Assembly (NCBI RefSeq): GCF_041381155.1
Contig: NC_091139.1
Coordinates: forward strand, 9,300,383-9,364,382
Reading direction: 5' to 3'
Origin: Argopecten irradians
Taxonomy: Eukaryota > Mollusca > Bivalvia > Pectinida > Pectinidae
DNA: 64,000 nt
This document shows positions 34,921-49,000 of this stretch, in pieces; within the stretch, counting starts at the first letter, position 1; each line of letters begins with the position of its first letter. Both the position numbers and the translations under genes were made by a program. The notes below the pieces were generated by a model. That model searched no databases and was not told the DNA's origin. It was given only the letters and a program-made list of their open reading frames with translations.

Positions 34921-36139
34921 TAGGTTTACACTATGTTCCCGGCGACCACGGTAGCCCCGTTTGCCCGAAACGTGGTGCGCCGTGGAATTTTGGCTATTTT
35001 TGTCTCTGTATTCAAGTTGAACTAGGTCTTAAGAAGTTTTGCCACGGTCTTTTACGGATTACGTGGTGGACCGTGGATATAGGGGAAAGTGCTGTTCTTG
35101 GAGGTAAAAGGTACACTACGGCTTTAGCACGGTCTATCACGGATACCACTACGTTCTCTCTAGGCTTGTTACGATCTGATGAGGTCTTCTACATATAACA
35201 CGTTTTGATCAAGCTTCAATACGTTTTTCACGGTCCGCCAAGTCTTACTAGGGATGAAATTCTGAGGCCGTTTTTTGAGCAAATGAAACAATATTTATTG
35301 CCGAAAATGTCTTTCAAACACGTTTTAATTATAAAATGTGTTTAAAGAAATAGAAAATCTTAACTTTATTTGGTATAAATATATAATTATTATAGCCAAT
35401 TTTCTACGCAAATATTTTCTTTTTCTGTAATGGTTCTCACTTAATCTGCCTTTTGCAATAATAGCTTTGGTATAATTTGATGGTTTAAATGTGTTTGATA
35501 ATGATTATTTCTATTTATTTATAAAAAAAAATATAATTCCATGAAGTAGCAAATATTTACCAGGCCAGGCAATGATCTTATATTGCTTGCAACGTAAGAC
35601 CGTATTAAGACGTAACACGCCGTATCACGTCAGGCTTTCAACCGCTACAAGCCGTGGTGTGCCTTGACAGAACGCATCAAAACGGTTATCATCCACCTTG
35701 GCTTGCCGTCAAAACCTTGACAAACCTGGACCAAACGCCACAAAACGTACAGCCAATCAGCATCAACCGTGATAAAACGCGGAAAAAACGTAACAGAACG
35801 TCACAAAACTTGAAATCACCGCGAGATTCCGGGGAACATGCTTGCTGCCCGTTCCACCACAGACCGTCTGGAAGTTTTGTTATGGCCTCGAACGCGCTGT
35901 TACGTTTTGTTAAGTCAATCCCGTTTTATTACCTCCTGCGGCGTTCATCATCTATACCGTGACTGCCATGGCAAATTTTTTGACAGTTTAAAAATTTTGC
36001 ACGGCATCTATAGTAATCACGACCGCTCACGTTTGTCTATCACGTCCTTCTGCGTTGTCTCACGTTGTCACCACGTTTTGTCCACGGTGGCCTGAAACGG
36101 GGCTGCCGTGGCCGCCGCCGGGAACATAGTGTTAACCTA
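34921..36139. mobile_element. 1.2-kb TIR element with subterminal CACGG motifs
   Basis: The ends are inverted copies: CTAGGTTTACACTATGTTCC and onward (CCGGCGACCACGGTAGCCCC) at the left, its complement with small changes at the right. Many short ACGG/CCGT and CACG motifs lie within 350 bp of each end, as in transposase-binding subterminal repeats. The interior is AT-rich without a transposase. The target duplication is unclear. Non-autonomous. Confidence 0.75.
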
Positions 36140-37311
36140 GCATTACGTGCTTTTCGCTTTCAATATCAACGCAGCGATTGTTCAAAACCTTTTTAAGATT
36201 TTTTGTTTTTATCAGTCTTCAAAAAATCATTATCTTAGATCACAATACTTTTCATTTATAGAAGTGTGTCACAGTAGTTCGGCATTTCCCCTGTACTTTT
36301 TCTCCGTCATGATTACAAGGCTAATTCATTATTGTATGTATTTCTAACTGATAACGTCATAAGGATATTGCTTCTATAAATAGAAAATATTTGTATTTTC
36401 TATAATATGTTTCTAAAAAAAATATATTAAGTTATAAAAACCAATGCTTGAATCTTTAGCTTATATTTGTTTTTCACATTGCAGTAGGGATTTGACCCAC
36501 ATATAAGACTTTACATATGTTGAGATATATTTATCAGAGTGCTATGTGATTGTAGTGTTGTATAAAGAGTGTAGCTGTAATCAGCCAATTAGTGTTAGTG
36601 AGGATCAGGCTAAAAGTAGGTCATTGGAGCCTTTATTGACCAATCAGGGCCTTGAAGCTGTAATGCACCTCAGTGATTTCTTAGCTAATAAAATGACGTC
36701 AAAATTTTCAAAATTATCTTCGGTTGTCAAAAGGTCAAAAAGTCAAAATTCAAAACAGTTTATGACGGCTGAAGATTGTTTCATAACTGTTATCTAACAG
36801 TGAAGGACATTATACAGTATGGAGGACCGGATGTAAGTCAATGAGGTTGATGTAAAGTTTAGAAGAAAAATGAACGAGAGAGAAAATACCCCATGCCCGT
36901 TTATATAGGGGGAATAAGCATATCTATTCATCAAAATCGACCAATCTGTCAATCAGAGCAAGAGAAATAAAAGTAAACTTATTAAGCTATTAGATATTTT
37001 ATTTTTTATTTCTAAATACTGGATATTTTATTTAACAGTGTTAACTACCTTAAATGTGTATTCAAGAATTTTGTTTTGTTTTGTATTCTTGTTAAATTGA
37101 TGTAAATAAATTGCGTGACTCTGAAGTGAAGGTTCGATTTTTTTCCACCAAAGTCGCTCAACATCTTTCTTTTATTTATTCTTACAGCATGGTTGCCACA
37201 GAGCTAAAACTCTGAAATAGTTTCATATTTATCTCATATTAATCATTATCACACTTTTGTCTTTGATAATGAACGTTTTGCCCATGCGATATTAGTGTTG
37301 TCCGTGCCGTC
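36140..37311. other. Non-coding stretch
   Basis: Open frames at 36147-36347 and 36546-36797 show no recognisable domain and no coding bias. No repeat was identified. Confidence 0.35.
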
Positions 37312-37472
37312 ATATCAGCGCCCGGGCTGATATCACATTATGACGTCATAATTTGATATCAGCCCGGGCTGATATCAGTGGGCTGATATCAGTTAATATC
37401 AGTTATCAGCCCGGGCTGATATCAGTTATCGGCCCGGGCTGATATCAGTTATCGGCCCGGGCTGATATCACG
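37312..37472. repeat. Cluster of CCCGGG-centred palindromes
   Basis: Four copies of a palindrome with core ATCAGCCCGGGCTGAT or its ATCGGCCCGGGCTGAT variant, plus half copies, spaced by AGTT or short stretches. Each could form a cruciform. Related GATATCAGCCC pieces recur at 38190-38290. Confidence 0.9.
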
Positions 37473-38176
37473 TCATCCGGGGTTTTCACTCCGGATTTTA
37501 GAGTTGCCGCTTTGATTCAGTTTCCTACAGACGATAAGTTGAATAACGGATACAATTTTCAATTTCAAAATAGTTCTCGGATAAACGTATTGAGAAAGAT
37601 ATCAGAAATCAGAAATAGTCTGTTTCATGATGATTTTACTGGAGATATTGTCTTAAGTAAGATCAGGTTGAAATGAGTTTTGTCCACAGTGCCGAAAACT
37701 AAGCATCGCAATTCACATAATTATAACACGAAAAGAATGTATTCGGTATAAATGAAATCAACGACATGCGTTTGTCAAGAAGAAGAGACACAGGATTAAA
37801 TTAGACAGTTTGATAAGTGTAGTTTAATTTTCCCGTCGAATTCATAATTCATGTCCGTTGTAAAACTGATAATTCTGAAATGAACCCGCTTTGCCGGAAT
37901 TTGTTGAACATTATCATTTTTTAAGTGATAGTTAGCCTTCAATAGGATCTTGTTAATTTTGCTTAAAATATATGTTTCACTTCGTTCATTTAACCGGGGA
38001 TTATGTATTTGTTAAAAACATACACATGTACATGTAATGAAGTTTTTCCACTGTTTCAATATTAAATTGGCCTATTATGACCAGTGGAATATCGGTCGAT
38101 CAATACATTTTAATACATGTTTTTAAATTGTTAAAATTTTTTTCTCTTTTTTTTTTTCAAAATGTGTGATAAAAAG

Positions 38177-38315
38177 GTTATGATATGTCAATTTTGATAT
38201 CGCACCCTTTATCAGCCCTTGACCTGATATCAGCCCTCGGGCCTGCGGCCCTTGGGCTGATATGGCGGTCTCGGGCTGATAAAGGGTGCGATATCAAAAT
38301 TGTCATATAATAACC
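38177..38315. repeat. Long hairpin with GATATCAGCCC interior
   Basis: The arm TGTCAATTTTGATATCGCAC plus CCTTTATCAGCCC is inverted at GGGCTGATAAAGGGTGCGAT plus ATCAAAATTG. The loop carries further AT-ATCAGCCC and CTGCGGCCC pieces. Together with 37312-37472 it may mark the two ends of one element of about 1 kb. Confidence 0.85.
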
Positions 38316-39377
38316 TCTAATTATGTCATGTGAAAATGCACAATAAAGAACTATATGTTTATACACAAGCAATATCGCTTAACGTGAATTTTACGTGAAC
38401 CGTGGCAAAAAAGTGAATTATATATGAAATCCAAATCAAATTCAAACACACAAAAAAAAATCACATGAATTTTTTTCACGTGAAATTCATGTGAAAATGT
38501 AACTTAAAATAATTTTCGTAAAAAGAGGAGAAAAAAATGAAAGAAAAAGAAACATACGAGAACACAAGGTCATCACACTAGGATTAAAACGCAATTTCAA
38601 TCTTCCTTCCTGGAGTCCATATCTTTTCTGTCACATCCTGTCATTTGTATTTCTATAATATACAAAATTTCTATTCGTCTCGGAATATCATGACAAAAAC
38701 AAACTCGTTTCCTCCTTTTGTTCAGTTTAATTAAAACAAATATTAAGACCATTCCATAATCTCTACAACAAAATTGATATTTTTTTCACATTTATAAACG
38801 ATTTCATTTCGATGTAACAGAGTCACTTAAATAAATTTTAAATGATAAGAAACAATTTGCGGCTGCTCATCAACATCGTTATACGTTATACACTATCGCT
38901 TATCACTATCATATGTTTACATGTATTTAATAAATAATATAAAAACTATACACACACTCTTTCTAAAAGCGGTATAACCATTTAACATAAATATAATTTG
39001 ATCCTGAATTTAGTAAAATACACATGCATTTGTATCCTGAACAATTATCAAATATTGTTATGATATTATTATTATTATAAATTTCTAATATTAAAATGTT
39101 GTTATGAAAGATGACTGGGTTATATCCACCCCTAGACACTGTCATACCAGCCTGAAGGCATCGTTTGCGAAAACGGATGAGCAGTTAATTTGTTCCTTTG
39201 CTGTACATCTAAAGAATTGAATAACGGTATATTGCGGTTGAGTTAGTGGCTTTTGAAGTTGGGCGTCATTATCTGTAATTTAATGCCGAAAGTTTTTTGC
39301 TGTGCTTTGATTGATCAGTTTCTTCTCCTGAACTGCCTTCAGCTGTACTATGAGATAGTTTAAGGGTGGTATAATAA
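38316..39377. other. Non-coding stretch
   Basis: Contains several CACGTGAA/TTCACGTGAA-like pieces at 38385-38500. No gene is supported. Confidence 0.35.
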
Positions 39378-39605
39378 CAGCGATAGCAACCCCTGGATTA
39401 TCGAGGATGATCCAGAGATGGATATACCCAAAGTGATAGTATCACGGGATAATTGAAGATGATCCAATGGTGGATATAACCATAGTGATAGTAACCCCTA
39501 GATCATAACCATAGTGATAGTAACCCCTAGATCATCGTCGATGATCCAAGAGTGGACATAACCAAAGTGATAATAACCCCTTGATTATCGAGGATGATCA
39601 GTGAA
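39378..39605. repeat. Minisatellite of about 55 bp, four to five copies
   Basis: Units contain AGTGATAGTAACCCCTAGAT, TATCGAGGATGATCCA and GAGTGGATATAACC. One copy is a short internal duplication. No coding sense. Confidence 0.8.
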
Positions 39606-40734
39606 TGGTAGTCGTTGTCTACGATCACATGATGAGCCTTCGTACAAAACGTTAAATGTGTCACGCACAGTTCCTCATCACCCACAGAAAGCGGAACTAA
39701 TACTTTAAAGATGCTCTTTGGCCTGAACAGCGTTTTATAAAACTATATTATGAATACATTTAGGTAGCAAACAAATGAATTTTTAATTTCCTAAACTAGT
39801 TCTATTTGGTCTAGACTTTTAAAAGTTATAATAAATGAAAAGTTATTTTTAAAAAATAATTAAATAAATTTTGAAATACAAGAATAAAAGCATACAAATA
39901 ATTATCTCAATAGAACTGTACGTATACACTTCAATGTTTTATAATGGTTATCTGTATGTTATACAAAAGATATATTAATTTACTTTAAAACTTATAGAAA
40001 GTTTGAAGATATTTCAATATCAGCAAGATTGAGATCAATATGCGCAAAAAAATGTTATTTGAAATTCTCTTGGAACAATGTTAATATCTTATGCAGATCG
40101 CTCTCACAATAATAGAAAATATCTTTTCTTTCTTTTAACTGATTTCAAACATATATATACATGCGTCATGAATATAATTTGTGAGATGTTTATTAATCTA
40201 TCGTGATCTGATATCTGTGAACGTTAAAAGTACCATGATTAAATTGTGTGTGGATTGCTACTGAAACATACAAACAGTTCGAGCCATATGCTAATCACAT
40301 GGCCTCTTGCTCTTGAAATTAAACTTCTATCATGTGGAATGCTCGAACACTTGAATTTAGCCAAACATGACCAATATTAAACATTTAATATTTTAGCCAC
40401 GTTTTAAGACTTATACCTAGAACTTCGAAATTTGTGATTCTATATGGAAGTTTCTGTCATGTATCTATACAAATATGCCATCCTGATATTTGGAGTTGTT
40501 TAGATGACATAGTTTACGGTGGATGGATGGACGGACAGTGGACAATGGACGCCGCGCAATTGCGTATACTTCTGTACTTCGAGGTTATAAGATAAAAATG
40601 TAGAGGTATAATCAGATCAAAAACATTCATTATCAGCGGTACTAGATAAATCGAGTATGTCGTTAAAATACTAATGTTCACCTCTAACAAACATATTAAC
40701 TTAAAACGACACATCAATTTAAACCATAATACAA
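39606..40734. other. Non-coding stretch
   Basis: AT-rich, with a GGATGGATGGACGGACAGTG stretch at about 40522 like the tails of dispersed repeats. No gene supported. Confidence 0.35.
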
Positions 40735-42060
40735 AAATGGGACTTTATACATATGAGAGAGAAAACCGCATATTGTAAATATTTGTAAATTAAAAAAAAA
40801 CAATCATTTCAGAAAATACCATTGGTGCAATGTGGAAATATGGCCTACGTGTGAAAAAAAAATATTTAACCACATAACATTAATCATATAATGAAATATA
40901 TATGAGACGGAAACATATTTTTGGATATAAGCCCATTTTAAATAGCATTTAACCTTACGCTTGTTACTGATAAGAATCAACATTATTTACAACATTTTAA
41001 AAATAACAATAAATTTAAAAAATAAACAAACAAAAAAACACACAAAAAAACACATAATTATACAATGTCAATTATAGCGGTACAATGTAATAGTTACCAA
41101 TAACAATTAATTGCTGCAATTGCTTTAGTTAAAATCATTATTATTTACAACATATCAAAAATAATAGTATATTTAAAAGCAATATAAATAATGTCAATTA
41201 TTGAAATAGATTGAAATAAAAATTGATTGCTGCAAACCCTTGAGTTAAGGGCCAACGGTTAACTTATAACACCCTCACACCCATGCCCTTCTTAACACTT
41301 ATTTCAAACATGGCAACCAACATCCATTCATTTTGTTTCCATGGCTACCATTTTTGTATAATAGAATGTGTTTACTTATAGACATCCATAGGTTACACAA
41401 ATTGACCGTGTTTGAACAACATCTATTAAACTGCTAAACGTTGTTGGAAATTTTACAAAACATGTGTATAGCGACTTGATTATCATGGCAACCAAACGTT
41501 TAGCGAAACAATCCTGCATGCAAATCTACACATGGTCCTTTACATCGCTGTCAAGTTTTATTTATTCATATGACAATACACTTTTTCAAACCACATAACA
41601 AAAATGGGAATGTGCATTTTTGACGAGAGAAAACCGCATATCGGTTTAAGGATAAATATTAGTAAATGGAAAAAAAAGACACTTTATATAGCTAAGCATT
41701 CAACAATATCGTAAACATTTCAGAAAAAAATGCAATGTGAAAATATGATTCATTCATGTGACAAAAATAATATGTTTAACCGCATAATGATAATAAAACA
41801 GTACAATCTATATGAGAGAGAAACATATGTTTTTGTCTATAGGCCCGTTTTAAATAGCATTTAACAATAAGCTTAATGTAGCTAAGAATCAACATTATTT
41901 ACAACTATGCCCAAACCGCAACTGAGCTATTGGCCATTTTACAAAACATGTATAAAAGTGACCTGGCTATAATTGTAATCAATTTTGGTAACACATTGCA
42001 TGCATATCTACTTATGGTCCCGCACATTGCTGCCAGATGTCTTGGAATTTATATTTTTTA
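40735..42060. repeat. Diverged tandem duplication, period about 865 bp
   Basis: 40735-41005 and 41600-41905 match (ACAAAAATGGGA, then GAGAAAACCGCATAT, then TTTTAAATAGCATTTAAC). 41450-41580 and 41930-42060 also match (TTTACAAAACATGTGTATA versus TTTTACAAAACATGTATAAA). The second copy is shorter by an internal deletion. Function unknown. Confidence 0.75.
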
Positions 42061-42129
42061 TGGACAAGCAGGCAGAGAAGCTGATTCAAGTGCATGTGTA
42101 CTTCTTAATTCTGTTACATGCACGGGGTT

Positions 42130-42385
42130 TAATTATGATATTTAAATTTAAGAATGGAACGATACGGGGTTAAATTATGATACATGTGTATCAAAAGATA
42201 ACACTGGAACGATATGGTGTTAAATCATAATATCAAAATATAAGAATGGAACGATATGGTGTTAAATCATAATATCAAAATATAAGAATGGAACGATGCA
42301 GGGTTAAATTATAATATCAAAATATAAGTATGGACCGATACGGTGTTAAACCAAAATATTAAAATATATGAATGGAACGATTTTC
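42130..42385. repeat. Minisatellite of about 50 bp, about five copies
   Basis: Units hold ATAAGAATGGAACGATATGG and TGTTAAATCATAATATCAAA with point changes. It lies about 440 bp downstream of the HELZ2-like stop codon. Confidence 0.85.
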
Positions 42386-42824
42386 AGCTAGAGAAATGGG
42401 ACGTTGAATAAATGCAAACTGGACAACAACAACTTCGATTTGAAGCATTAGATCTTCATGATCCAGTTGGCAATTTTGAGTTGTGAACAAAATAGCAATG
42501 ATGGAATACCATGAACAATGCAGAAATGTAGGTCATTTTCATTTCTTGTAAATATCGCCTTCTCCATGTCGAGTCATCAGGGAATATTATTGTTACCGCT
42601 GATAACCTTAAACAGTGTAACCAGATTTACGACGAAAAAAGCAATATAGTTGATGCAAAAATGTAAAATTCTAGATTAATATTCACCATTTTTTTCACAT
42701 TATTTAATTTTAGTGTTTTTTTGCCATGACCAAGCGGTACACTGCAGTTGTAATACTGGATTTTCAACAGATAACGATGATGAGTTGTGTACACAGAGAC
42801 TGTACCACTAGAGCTGTCAGCAAA

Positions 42825-43000
42825 TCACTTATTAGCTAATCTTGGCGGCCGTGTCGGTCGACCACCTCGACCCCGAGAGGATGATGGGAATGGTTGACGA
42901 GATGGCGGGAACTGTTGGGGTGTGTACACTAATTTTTCGTTCTCATACTTAGTGATCAATTTTCTCCACACTTCGTCACAACGCAACAGGTGTTTGTTCC
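42825..43000 (-). CDS. HELZ2: HELZ2-like last exon: helicase end and basic tail
   Basis: It opens after TTTTTAG. It completes the C-terminal helicase element (GNKHLLRCDEVWRKLI), then a tail rich in Pro, Ser, Arg and Gly (SSSRGRGGRPTRPPR) ending at TGA 42825-42827. RGG-like tails often bind RNA. Confidence 0.88.
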
Positions 43001-46000
43001 CTAAAAACAACATTCCAACTATACTTTTTTCAACAAATTATAAATTAATGGTTAAATATTTCGTTTAACAAGCATTTTAATTCGTGTGAAAATACACGAA
43101 AATACATAATAACAATAATGCCGCAGTAATGTTGTATTTTATTGGGTGATACCACGGCATAGTAATTGTTTTAGGAAGTCTCCTTCAAAAGGTTTGACAT
43201 TTCATGCGTTAAAAATTGAATCACAAGATGTAACTTAGGGGATATATATTGCTATGTTATTGGATTACCGCGCAGTGATACGAGTGCCCTTTCTTTTTGT
43301 ACTGATCATTTACATTACTGTAGAACACACTCTAATTGGTATGTTATAGCTCCATAAAATTATAAAATAATTTACATAAATGTAACATACTAACAATGTT
43401 GGCAATAAATATGATACACCAGATTGCTCTTCTTAATGAAACTATCCTGTATATCCTTGTATATTTGAGCATATTTAATTATGTACATTATGTACTTATA
43501 CATGTAAATTGACTTCAAACGCCATTTTGTTGTGTAGACTCACCGATGATGATAAGGCCTCTCCTTGCCCGAGTCAGTGCGACGTTGATCTGGTGCTGGT
43601 CGGTAATGAAGCCGAGATTCTTCCGACACCAGCCAAGGGTAGGGTTATTCTCTATAAGGTACCTCGGCAAAGACCGAACTGTGCTGAATATGACATAGTC
43701 ATATTCACTTCCTGACAAAACACAAACATTAAATACCATTCAAAAACATTACATTTTACCATATACGCAACAGACGTCATTGCTTAGTTGAAGAGAACAC
43801 ATTCATTTTTGTAGAGTTCCAATAAAACCGAAACAAAAATAAAAAATTTAAATGAATAAAAGTGCACAATAACTGGCTGTGCTGCGAACGTCCGTTTAGT
43901 CTACCTTGACTCTTGACCACTGTGCTGATCTTGGCATTAATTATACCATGGCCTTCCGTCAAAGCTTCCTTTATAGCATGCCGCTGGGAGTTGTACTGAG
44001 TGATGATCTGAATGTGTGAAATCTTGACCTTTTCGACCTCAATCAAATATTTCAAAACTTTCGCCTGCAAAAAGAAAGAATGCACTTAGAGCGTTATGGT
44101 ATAAAACTCATTTTCAAAATATCACGAGTGACACTGTGTTCAGAATTCTATCCGGTATATTTGTGTCATTGGTCCGTAAACAAGGCCATAACTAGGTGAG
44201 AATTTTGACATGTTATTTTTTTCTTCGGTAAATTATTTAAAACCATAAGGTTGATAATTTGTTAAGCTGTGAAAACCGTTCAAATGGACAAAGATGTACG
44301 ATGCCTTATAATCATAAGTAACAGCACAGAAGCGAAATGAGCACCTAAGGTCAGACCATGAAGCCAAATTGTGGTCTTCAATTTCATTCCACATTTTTAC
44401 AGTGTAATTCGTAATCATATAGATTTCTGCAGGACAGTTTCCTTCTAAATAAACACAAGGCATAAAAACATGGTTTATAATTTCTGTGTTGTAACTAACG
44501 TTTATAAGGAATCTGAAGCCATTTAAATGATTTGCACGTCTAAATTCATCAAATCTTTTGATTTTCCATAGGTTATTAAGAAAAATTAACTTGCAAAAAT
44601 GTTCACCCAGTTACGGCGCATATAACTTTAAATGGAAACGTAGCTGTCGAAATCAAAATTACTAAGAAACTGTCAAAACTTAGTTTATGATCTGATCGTA
44701 TATACTCATTTTACAGCACTGTAAATGTGATTAGAATGACTATTATTTAGCTCTAATTTGTACTTCAACATTTTTTGTAAATTTAAAACCTATGCATTGT
44801 AATAGTGTAATTCTCAAAATCTTGTGAATATCATTTGTAAAGCTCTTCTTGATTCGTGAGTATGAAAAATACGGCATATGTAACTTTAATTAAAAGTTTA
44901 TTGAAATGGCAAATTTAATCTTAAACTGCAAAACATAAATCGATACACAAGTAAATGCATATTAGCCTACTTAATATTATATATAATTTAAAGAAATTTT
45001 GTTATGGACATACGACATGCTCGGCTTCTTCCCTATTTTTCATTGATCTCTCATTGCCTTCCTCTGTGGACACAGTCAGTGCCTCCTCGGAGCCCTCTAT
45101 GTGGCAGAATGCCAGAGGAATGTGACCGTTAGGGTCGGCCTTATGATCGCTAATACTTGTCTTCTTCCAGATGCGTAAAGGTCTGTCCACCATCCAGTAT
45201 TTTGATTGAGCTGTTTTCAGTTTGCCGTCGTAAAATGTCTCTGACGGAAACTCACATATCTTTGGATTCTGAAGTTCAATTTCAACTTAGAATCAAAATT
45301 CTAATAAAACTTCGACATAACTGGTAATTAGAAAATGGAAGTGTATTGTAAACAAGTAATGAATATTTTATTTAAGTATTTTGTATGTATAATTATGGTG
45401 AATACTAGCGGCACACTTGGCTAGAGAGAACTTTTCGATCGGCTAAGAGTTTGACTAGTAAATCAGATATCTCCAATGCGATCCCTAACAGAGGTAGGGA
45501 TTAAATTGTAAAGAAAATTCTGCGCCTTGTTTCATGTTTACATATATACAACCATTTCTCACATTATCATGAGCACATAATTCTACATATCCCAGTACAT
45601 ATTGTATATTACAGTATCTGTACCATACCATCCCTAGTACATACTGTATATTTGGACAACACAATACCACCCATGTACGTAATGTACATCACAGTATCTG
45701 TGCAACACACTTACCATTCTATATTGCCATACGAGCATCGTATATTTCATGTTCAGGTTCTGCTTCTTCTTTCCCAGTTTAGCATATCTTTCAAACAACG
45801 AGGTCTCCAGTCCCAAATCGGCTGCTTCCCTACACAGAATGATTGGTTGTAGTTGTTTGTGGTCCCCTATCAGTACTACCTGCTCGGCCCTAGTTGCTAT
45901 CGGTGGGACCATACATTCTGGCTCTGTACACATTCCACACTCGTCAATGATGCATTGGTACACTCTATCCTTTGTAGCCTTCAGCAACTTCGGATTCCCG

Positions 46001-49000
46001 GCCATTGAGGTGGTACACAAGATCACATCGTAATTCTTTATTTCTTCTCGTGTTGCTTTGCTTAGAATTTCTTGGTATTTGTCAATGTCTTCAATGGATG
46101 CTGCGCGAGAATTGTCATGAAATTTTTTATCAAACTCCTTTAACTCAGCGGCGTAAGGTTTCCCAGGCTCGCGTATAACATGGTGGAGCACCACATTTTT
46201 GTCTATGAGATACTCGTCAGGTTTGGAGTCCCGTATCGACCGATGGGATGAACTGATCTTGCCGGGAACAGGATAATCAAGGTACTCGTACGCCTGACCG
46301 TACATCCGGATTAGTTTCGGGGCATCATGACTGATGAGTCTTTCAATAACCTGTCCTTCAAAAGTAAAGTACATCATTTTTACACTGCTCAACCAAAAAT
46401 AATATTTGTTAAATCACTGTTTCAACCAACATACATTAATATCTATAAATATTAATGAATATACCAATTTTACCAGACAAAAGTGTGCTTTCTGATTGTT
46501 TTTATATAAGAGTTGTTTCCTCTATTATACATAGGTGTAAAGAGTCTTTTCCAAAATATCGATATGTTGAAACTAAGTAAAGTAAGTAAATAATTATTTA
46601 TTTTAAATGTATGTGAATGACTGACTTGATAAAAGTGCAAATGCTGAATATATGTTTGATGAAGTAAGAGTGATGTATGTTTGTGATTAGTTAACATGTT
46701 TTCTTGATTTTTATTTTATTTTATTTTTATTTTTATTTTTTTTGGAGGGGTGTGTGTATATATATATTATTTAAAAACCCTACTTCCATTACATATACGT
46801 ACGTACCCGGCCTAATATGTTTTCCGTCCGGACACGAATTGGTCCCCATGTGTGCTAGTGGGACACTGCCGCCGTGAATTACTTCGGCAAACTTTCTGGG
46901 TTATCATAGGTTTTTAAAATCTGTCCATGCTTATAGATGTATGTATATATATATTTTGCCATAAAATCAATCTAGCAATCATTAAACATATCTATCCTAC
47001 CACTTAAAGGAGGTTAATTTCACAATCGCTGTACACTTTCCTCTGAAAAGACCGCCATATTTATATGTAACGCAAATAACATTTGACTGTAAGTTAAAGA
47101 TTGTATACATTGCCTAGTAGGTAAGAGATATAAAATTGGTTCAACAACATGCAAACAAAGGTGTAAAGAGTCTTTTCCAAAATAACTATTTGCTCCACTA
47201 GCAGTAATTCCGTCTTTGCATATTACTGAGTTAGCTCCCTTGTGGGTAGGTATCGATTGTTACGTCATTATTTTGTGAGCGCAATTCACGTCGTTTTCTC
47301 CGAAACGTATGACGTTACGCTCGCAAACACATGACGTCACAATCAATACCTACCCGCAAGTGCATATAACTCTGTAATATACAAATTCGGAATAGGCACC
47401 AATGGTAGACGACATCACTACCTGTCTTTTGAGCTTCAATATTGCAGCTAAAGAAACCCAACATCGGTGTATAGCCCTTGCCTTAGTCCATACAGTGAAC
47501 ACTTACTTGCTACGAGGTCAACAGATTTGTTTGAGGGGCCACAAAACACGAGCTGGCGCCTTTCCTGCGTCTTCTCGTAATACTTCCGGTTGAAAATGTT
47601 GAACAGGTAAATGAGTTTGAGCCCTGTGAATGTTTTCCCGGTACCTGTATTACATTACAAAGAGTCATAATGTGTATATCAATAAGTGAAATATTAACTA
47701 GGTTTATCATTGGTGATAAGACTTTCTTTTTTCATTGAGATAGGGAAAGGCGGACTTTCCGCATGGTATTAATGTGCCGATGTTTTCTTTACATAAATTG
47801 AATTAGCATAACAACACTTTAGTGACATAGAGATACAGTTACATTCATGTACCTTAATAGTGATGATCACTAGCAAGGAATCTAATTTTTAGGTGAAATA
47901 TAAAGTTGGTTCTAGGATGCACTCTAGTTTGTAAATGAAAAACTCGTAATATATGCATATGGTTAGCATAGAAATTACAGCTGCAATGATAAATCATACC
48001 TATTGTATCAAGGATGAACTCGATATTTGAAAAGTTAATCAATAAATAACATGTTTGGGTGATTTTTCGACTTAATTGTGAAAGGTACTAAATGTGTATT
48101 GCAATAAATTAAATCTTAGTTTACCTAGATAAATGTTTTAAAGAAATACTTCAGTTCTCGTAAATTTTCCGTCTTATAAAGTAACATTGAACTTTTTTTT
48201 AAATATTTATATAAAACAAAATTTCGAGTTTACTTTGAATAATTATACAATCAGTACAATCAGAGTATTGTGTTACATTGCGATAACCAAAAAAAATCTA
48301 TTAAAAATCATTCTTATAATTTTATATGTCAAAGAGAATCTTTTCAAAAATAAAAAAAATAATAAAACAGTTTGGATTTTTCTATAATATCGTTTAACCC
48401 GTTATATCAGCCAAGCAAATGTGACGTTACAAACAGGTCATTTTTTCCTTTGTGGGCTGACTAATTAATTTTAAGCCAATGAAAATACTCGTTACAAGGA
48501 AAACTTAATTATAACTGTATATTGAAATACTACCTGGAGGACCTTGAATCAAACTGAAACGAGACGTTAGCGCATTCTCTATAGCATTCTGTTGTTGGTG
48601 ATTGTTTTTTGGCAAATGTTTTATTTCTATATCCCTAGGAACTTCCTTTGCGATTTCGTCATGGAGTTCATCTTGAATGAAACAAGAAAGATACAAATAT
48701 GTAGGTCTTTTCAGACAACTCATGGACAATTCTTTTATGTAACATCACAGATATTCAAATAGCTATATATGTACATGTCTATGGCATTTTATAATTACAC
48801 CAGAAGGATTATATGTTTACGGTCGCTTAGTGACAGATAAGGACTGCCGACCACGTTATGTAGTAAAAAGTAGATTATATGTAAGAACTGCTTTATTTGA
48901 CAAAACAGGAAGAAGAGATTGGTCAATGTGAGATTTTGTAAAGTATTGTTCATTCCAAGGGAATAGACGTAATGTGCAACATAATTTGCTATTATATGAA

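Noticed and set aside
36546-36797. 83-residue plus-strand frame
   Set aside because: No domain, splice sites or coding pattern; flanked by non-coding repeats.
45652-46033. Plus-strand frames over the helicase exon
   Set aside because: Antisense shadows of the Walker B exon, which has clear motifs on the minus strand.
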